Assembly: GCA_030038955.1 (NCBI GenBank)
Contig: JASHQV010000082.1
Span: forward strand, 1-9,406
Source: Solirubrobacteraceae bacterium
Lineage (GTDB): Bacteria > Actinomycetota > Thermoleophilia > Solirubrobacterales > Solirubrobacteraceae
Direction: 5' to 3'
DNA: 9,406 bases
Part shown: positions 7,198 to 9,406 of the stretch, piece after piece
Numbering within the stretch: the stretch's first letter is position 1
How the letters are laid out: every line of letters starts with the position of its first letter
Translations under genes and position numbers: made by a program
The notes under the pieces: generated by a model
What the model saw: the letters and a program-made list of their open reading frames with translations, nothing else
Told to the model about the DNA's origin: nothing
The model's database searches: none

Positions 7198-8522
7198 AGG
7201 ATCAGCGCCCCCTCCATCACACCGGCGGCGCGGAGGTCGCGGTACCACCGTTCGACCGGGTGCTCCTTCGTGTAGCCGTGGCCGCCCAGCAGCTGAACGC
7301 CGTCGGACCCGATCGTCATCCCGTGCTCGGCGCACAGGCGCCGGGCGAGCGAAGCCTCACGCGCGAACGGCAGTCCCTGATCGACCCGGCCGGCAGCCCG
7401 CAGCGTCGCCAGCCGCATCCCCTCGAGCTCGATCGCGATGTTCGCGACCGTGAACGCGACCGCCTGCCGGTTCGAGATCGGCTCGCCGAACGCGACCCGG
7501 TCGTTCACGTAAGTGGTCACGTAGTCCAGCACCGCTCGCCCGCATCCGAGCGCCACCGCACACCAGCCGAGTCTCCCCAGGTGGACACATTCCCCATAGA
7601 CCCGCGGGTCGGCCTCGCCGAGCAGCGCCTGCGCGCCGATGCGCACGCCATCCAGCGCCAGCCTGCCGGTGGCGGCGGCTCGCAGCCCCATCGCCGGCTC
7701 CGGCTCGACGCTGAGCCCACCCGCCTTCGACTCGACCAGGAACAGCGCCGGGCGCTCGTCGAGCTCGGCGGCGACCACGAACAGCTTGTCGTCGGCGACG
7801 CGCGGGACAAGCGACTTGACGCCGTCGAGCACGAAGTCCCCGTTGGCGCGCCGGGCGCGCGTACGCGGCTCGAACGGATCGAACAGCGGGTGCGGCTCGA
7901 GCAGTGCCAGTGCCGCCGGGGGTGGGTCCTCGCCGACGAACTCGGGCAGGTAGGTGGCCTGCTGGTCGGCGTCGCCCCACAGCGACAGCGCCGTCGACAC
8001 GCCGGCGGCGGTCACGCAGGCGACCGCGATCCCCGCGTCGCCCTGCGCCAGAGCTTCCGTGACCAGCGCCGAGGTGACCGCGGAGCGCGCAGCGACCGCG
8101 CCGCCAAGCTCCTCGGGAACGCCGATCATTGTCAGACCGAGCTCGCCAGCCTGGGCCAGCAGCTCGGCCGGAGCAGCGCAGGCGGCATCGGCTTCGACGG
8201 CCGCCGGGCGCACCCGCTCGAGCGCGAACTCGCGGACCGACTCGCTCAGCATCTGCTGCTCGTCGTCTGGGGTGAGGTCGAACAGGTCGCTGCGGCGCGC
8301 GCGCGCCTGTCGCGCCGGCTTTCCCAGGCGCTGGGCGGCCTGGAACGTGCGTCCGGCCCGGGCAGCCACGCGCATGCCGTTCTTGGAGCCGCTGTACAGC
8401 AGCCGCTCGGCCTGGTCGCGCAGATGGACTCGGTCGACGAACTCGGACGACGCGAGCCAGTTGATCGCTCGCAGGCCGGCTGCCATCCCGCGTTCAGCGA
8501 GGTTCTGCTGCCGGGAAGGCAT
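7194..8522 (-). CDS. Acyl-CoA dehydrogenase (FadE-like), first gene of a two-subunit operon
   Basis: 442 residues from ATG 8522. A ~80-residue basic, helical N-terminal extension (about 1-82, ending KPARQARARRSDLF) precedes the dehydrogenase core, which begins at DLTPDDEQQMLSESVREFA. The core has LGLTMIGVPEELGG, then the beta-domain, where the usual TEPxxGSD is degraded to LLEPHPLFDP. The ADP-side FAD motif is intact: Arg342 in NDRVAFGEPISNRQ with Gln353. GGHGYTKEHPVERWYRD follows. The protein stops directly after VMEGALIL, so Glu437 is at the catalytic-base position but the usual helix after it is missing. With the downstream protein, which has the reverse pattern of losses, it probably forms a mixed complex like the alpha2beta2 FadE pairs of mycobacterial steroid breakdown; this is inference. 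The final eight codons are themselves the first copy of the junction repeat. A palindrome at 8544-8561 is a likely operator. Confidence 0.88.
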   Translation of the reverse strand: MPSRQQNLAERGMAAGLRAINWLASSEFVDRVHLRDQAERLLYSGSKNGMRVAARAGRTFQAAQRLGKPARQARARRSDLFDLTPDDEQQMLSESVREFALERVRPAAVEADAACAAPAELLAQAGELGLTMIGVPEELGGAVAARSAVTSALVTEALAQGDAGIAVACVTAAGVSTALSLWGDADQQATYLPEFVGEDPPPAALALLEPHPLFDPFEPRTRARRANGDFVLDGVKSLVPRVADDKLFVVAAELDERPALFLVESKAGGLSVEPEPAMGLRAAATGRLALDGVRIGAQALLGEADPRVYGECVHLGRLGWCAVALGCGRAVLDYVTTYVNDRVAFGEPISNRQAVAFTVANIAIELEGMRLATLRAAGRVDQGLPFAREASLARRLCAEHGMTIGSDGVQLLGGHGYTKEHPVERWYRDLRAAGVMEGALIL

Positions 8523-8543
8523 GGACGATATCTCTGTTTGGTG

Positions 8544-8561
8544 TTACGTCGATTGATGTAA
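8544..8561. promoter_or_regulatory. 18-bp near-palindrome upstream of the dehydrogenase operon (operator candidate)
   Basis: TTACGTCGATTGATGTAA equals its own reverse complement at 14 of 18 positions; the four differences are two mismatched pairs, all transitions. It sits 22 bp upstream of the ATG at 8522. Size and symmetry suit a TetR-, FadR- or MarR-type dimer, regulators that commonly control acyl-CoA dehydrogenase genes. A weak minus-strand -10-like TATACA lies at 8580-8575, which would put the palindrome just downstream of the transcription start. No regulator gene of that kind is in the window. Confidence 0.45.
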
Positions 8562-8586
8562 TCCTGAACTAAGCTGTATATCAGAC

Positions 8587-8634
8587 GAGCACAGCGGCGC
8601 GTCCGCCGCGGAGCACAGCGGCGCGTCCGCCGCG
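8587..8634. repeat. Perfect 24-bp tandem duplication, each copy with a GC hairpin
   Basis: Positions 8587-8610 and 8611-8634 are identical over 24 bp (unit beginning GAGCACAGCGGCG). Within each copy GCGGCG and CGCCGC form a 6-bp stem around a CGTC loop. It lies in the middle of the divergent intergenic region between the dehydrogenase operon and the response regulator. Identity of the copies indicates a recent duplication. Confidence 0.9.
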
Positions 8635-8659
8635 CGCCAACCCGCGCGAACGCCTGAGA

Positions 8660-8676
8660 CTTACGTGGTTCTTACG
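8660..8676 (+). promoter_or_regulatory. Direct repeat CTTACG with 11-bp period (possible OmpR-family box)
   Basis: CTTACG occurs at 8660-8665 and again at 8671-8676, one helical turn apart, 24 bp before the response regulator ATG. OmpR/PhoB-type regulators bind head-to-tail half-sites with this period, so autoregulation is plausible. Only two short half-sites are seen. Confidence 0.35.
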
Positions 8677-8699
8677 CCTTTGAGTGTCATCCTGAGGCC

Positions 8700-9356
8700 A
8701 TGCGCGTGCTGATCGCCGAGGATGAGCGCCGGCTGGCTGACGCGATCGCGCGCGGGCTGCGTCGCGAGGGAATGGCAGTCGACCTCGCCCCTGACGGATC
8801 CGAGGCACTCGTCAAGGCGAGGGTCGTGCGCTACGACGTGATGGTGCTCGACCGGGATCTGCCGGTGATGCACGGTGACGAGGTCTGCCGCCGGCTACGC
8901 GACGAGCGACCCGACACCGGCATCCTGATGCTGACCGCGGCCAGCGCGCTCGACGACCTCGTCGATGGCCTGTCGCTGGGCGCCGATGACTACCTGACGA
9001 AGCCGTTCCGGTTCGCCGAGCTGGTCGCGCGAATCCGCGCGCTCGGCCGTCGCTCGGTGCCAGCACGGCCCGCGATCCTCCGTCACCGCGACGTCGAGCT
9101 CGATCCGGCACGCCGGAGCGTGACGCGCGACGAGCGCGAGGTGGCGCTGACGCGCAAGGAGCTGGGCGTATTGGAGGCGCTGATGACTGCCGACGGAGCT
9201 ACCGTTTCTGCCGAGCAGTTGCTGGAGCGGGTGTGGGACGAGCATGTCGATCCGTTCACCAACGTCGTCCGGATGACGGTCATGACCCTACGCCGAAAGT
9301 TGGGTGAGCCACCGCTGATCGAGACCGTGATCGGCGTCGGATACCGGTTGATCTGA
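8700..9356 (+). CDS. OmpR/PhoB-family two-component response regulator
   Basis: 218 residues, the usual family length. The receiver domain (~1-115) has the acidic pair Glu7-Asp8, phospho-acceptor Asp51 (VLDRDLP), Thr79 (LMLTA) and Lys101 (DDYLTKPF), so all switch residues are intact. The winged-helix DNA-binding domain (~125-218) has LTRKELGVLEALM, LLERVWDEHVDPFTNVVRMTVMTLRRKLG and the terminal hairpin IETVIGVGYRLI. Phosphorylation by the adjacent kinase should alter DNA binding. The start ATG 8700 has only a weak GAGG two bases upstream, so translation may be leaderless or inefficient. Its stop overlaps the kinase start by one base (TGATG). It is divergent from the acyl-CoA dehydrogenase operon, and a regulatory link is possible but not shown. 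The signal sensed is unknown. Confidence 0.95.
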   Translation: MRVLIAEDERRLADAIARGLRREGMAVDLAPDGSEALVKARVVRYDVMVLDRDLPVMHGDEVCRRLRDERPDTGILMLTAASALDDLVDGLSLGADDYLTKPFRFAELVARIRALGRRSVPARPAILRHRDVELDPARRSVTRDEREVALTRKELGVLEALMTADGATVSAEQLLERVWDEHVDPFTNVVRMTVMTLRRKLGEPPLIETVIGVGYRLI

Positions 9357-9406
9357 TGCCGGCCCGCACGATCCGCCTGCGCCTGACGCTCACCTACGGG
9401 ATCGTG
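9356..9406 (+). CDS. Sensor histidine kinase, N-terminal fragment (3' partial)
   Basis: ATG 9356 overlaps the response regulator TGA by one base. Only 17 codons are in the window, reading MPARTIRLRLTLTYGIV: basic residues followed by the start of a hydrophobic segment. This is the usual beginning of a membrane-bound OmpR-cognate histidine kinase. The assignment rests on position and on this N-terminal pattern; no kinase motif is inside the window. Confidence 0.75.
   Translation, partial: MPARTIRLRLTLTYGIV

Larger units (their letters stand above)
7094..7221 (-). repeat. Minisatellite of six 18-bp units with interspersed TGTGA at the dehydrogenase gene junction
   Basis: On the coding (minus) strand the unit consensus is TGGAGGGAGCGCTGATCC. 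The plus-strand copies are 7199-7216, 7176-7193, 7158-7175, 7135-7152, 7117-7134 and 7099-7116. The pentamer TGTGA (plus TCACA) lies at 7217-7221, 7194-7198, 7153-7157 and 7094-7098. The array therefore runs from the last eight codons of the upstream dehydrogenase to the start codon of the downstream one. Units carry GGAGGG-like Shine-Dalgarno sequence, and each of the last three TGTGA copies contains overlapping GTG and TGA. All of this is seen directly by alignment of the copies. Confidence 0.93.

Noticed and set aside
7094..7221. A CRISPR array at the repeated junction
   Set aside because: Repeats are 18 bp and mostly adjacent, with at most 5-bp spacers and no unique spacers or cas genes. 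It is a minisatellite.
6048..8561. An 837-codon open frame on the plus strand, antisense to the dehydrogenase operon
   Set aside because: It is Arg/Gln/His-rich with no recognisable domain and mirrors two well-conserved acyl-CoA dehydrogenases. Long antisense frames are expected at this GC content.

Overview
The window is very GC-rich DNA (strong G/C bias at third codon positions, many GTG starts, long shadow ORFs on opposite strands), typical of an actinobacterium. The gene families point to the class Thermoleophilia, order Solirubrobacterales or near it: a stand-alone AbiEi-like/DUF559 protein, a secreted repeat protein with a C-terminal tail of a type I associate with that group, and tandem acyl-CoA dehydrogenases. 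The taxonomic placement is an inference from style and families, not from a marker gene.

Layout, left to right. (1) 1-2009, plus strand: the 3' part of a saccharopine-dehydrogenase-like / trans-acting enoyl reductase-type protein, overlapping by GTGA the start of a complete group II PLP amino-acid decarboxylase; the two are probably co-translated. (2) 2010-3224: a DUF559/AbiEi-type gene bracketed by two strong inverted repeats. A perfect 19-bp inverted repeat encloses its Shine-Dalgarno sequence in the loop and its start codon in the stem. Behind the gene lies a ~159-bp nested palindrome that resembles a small non-autonomous element. (3) 3225-5743: a secreted, beta-strand-repeat surface protein with an autotransporter-associated repeat, a fibronectin III domain and an Ig-like domain. 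(4) 5753-5816: a hairpin between convergent genes. (5) 5814-8522, minus strand: an operon of two acyl-CoA dehydrogenases. Their conserved FAD-site motifs are lost in a complementary way, suggesting one heteromeric enzyme. (6) 8523-8699: a divergent control region with a palindromic operator candidate, a perfect 24-bp tandem duplication and a phased direct repeat. (7) 8700-9406, plus strand: an OmpR-family response regulator and the first 17 codons of its overlapping histidine kinase.

The most unusual object is the 128-bp junction between the two acyl-CoA dehydrogenase genes (7094-7221). It is a minisatellite of six 18-bp units with TGTGA inserted at four points. Each TGTGA is a potential stop/start overlap and the units carry Shine-Dalgarno-like sequence. 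The junction therefore reads as a chain: upstream stop, 14-residue peptide, 20-residue peptide, downstream start, with every step overlapping as GTGA. The second standout is the start-codon-sequestering hairpin of the DUF559 gene. No RNA gene, CRISPR array, complete insertion sequence or integrase was seen. No gene-free stretch exceeds 300 bases.
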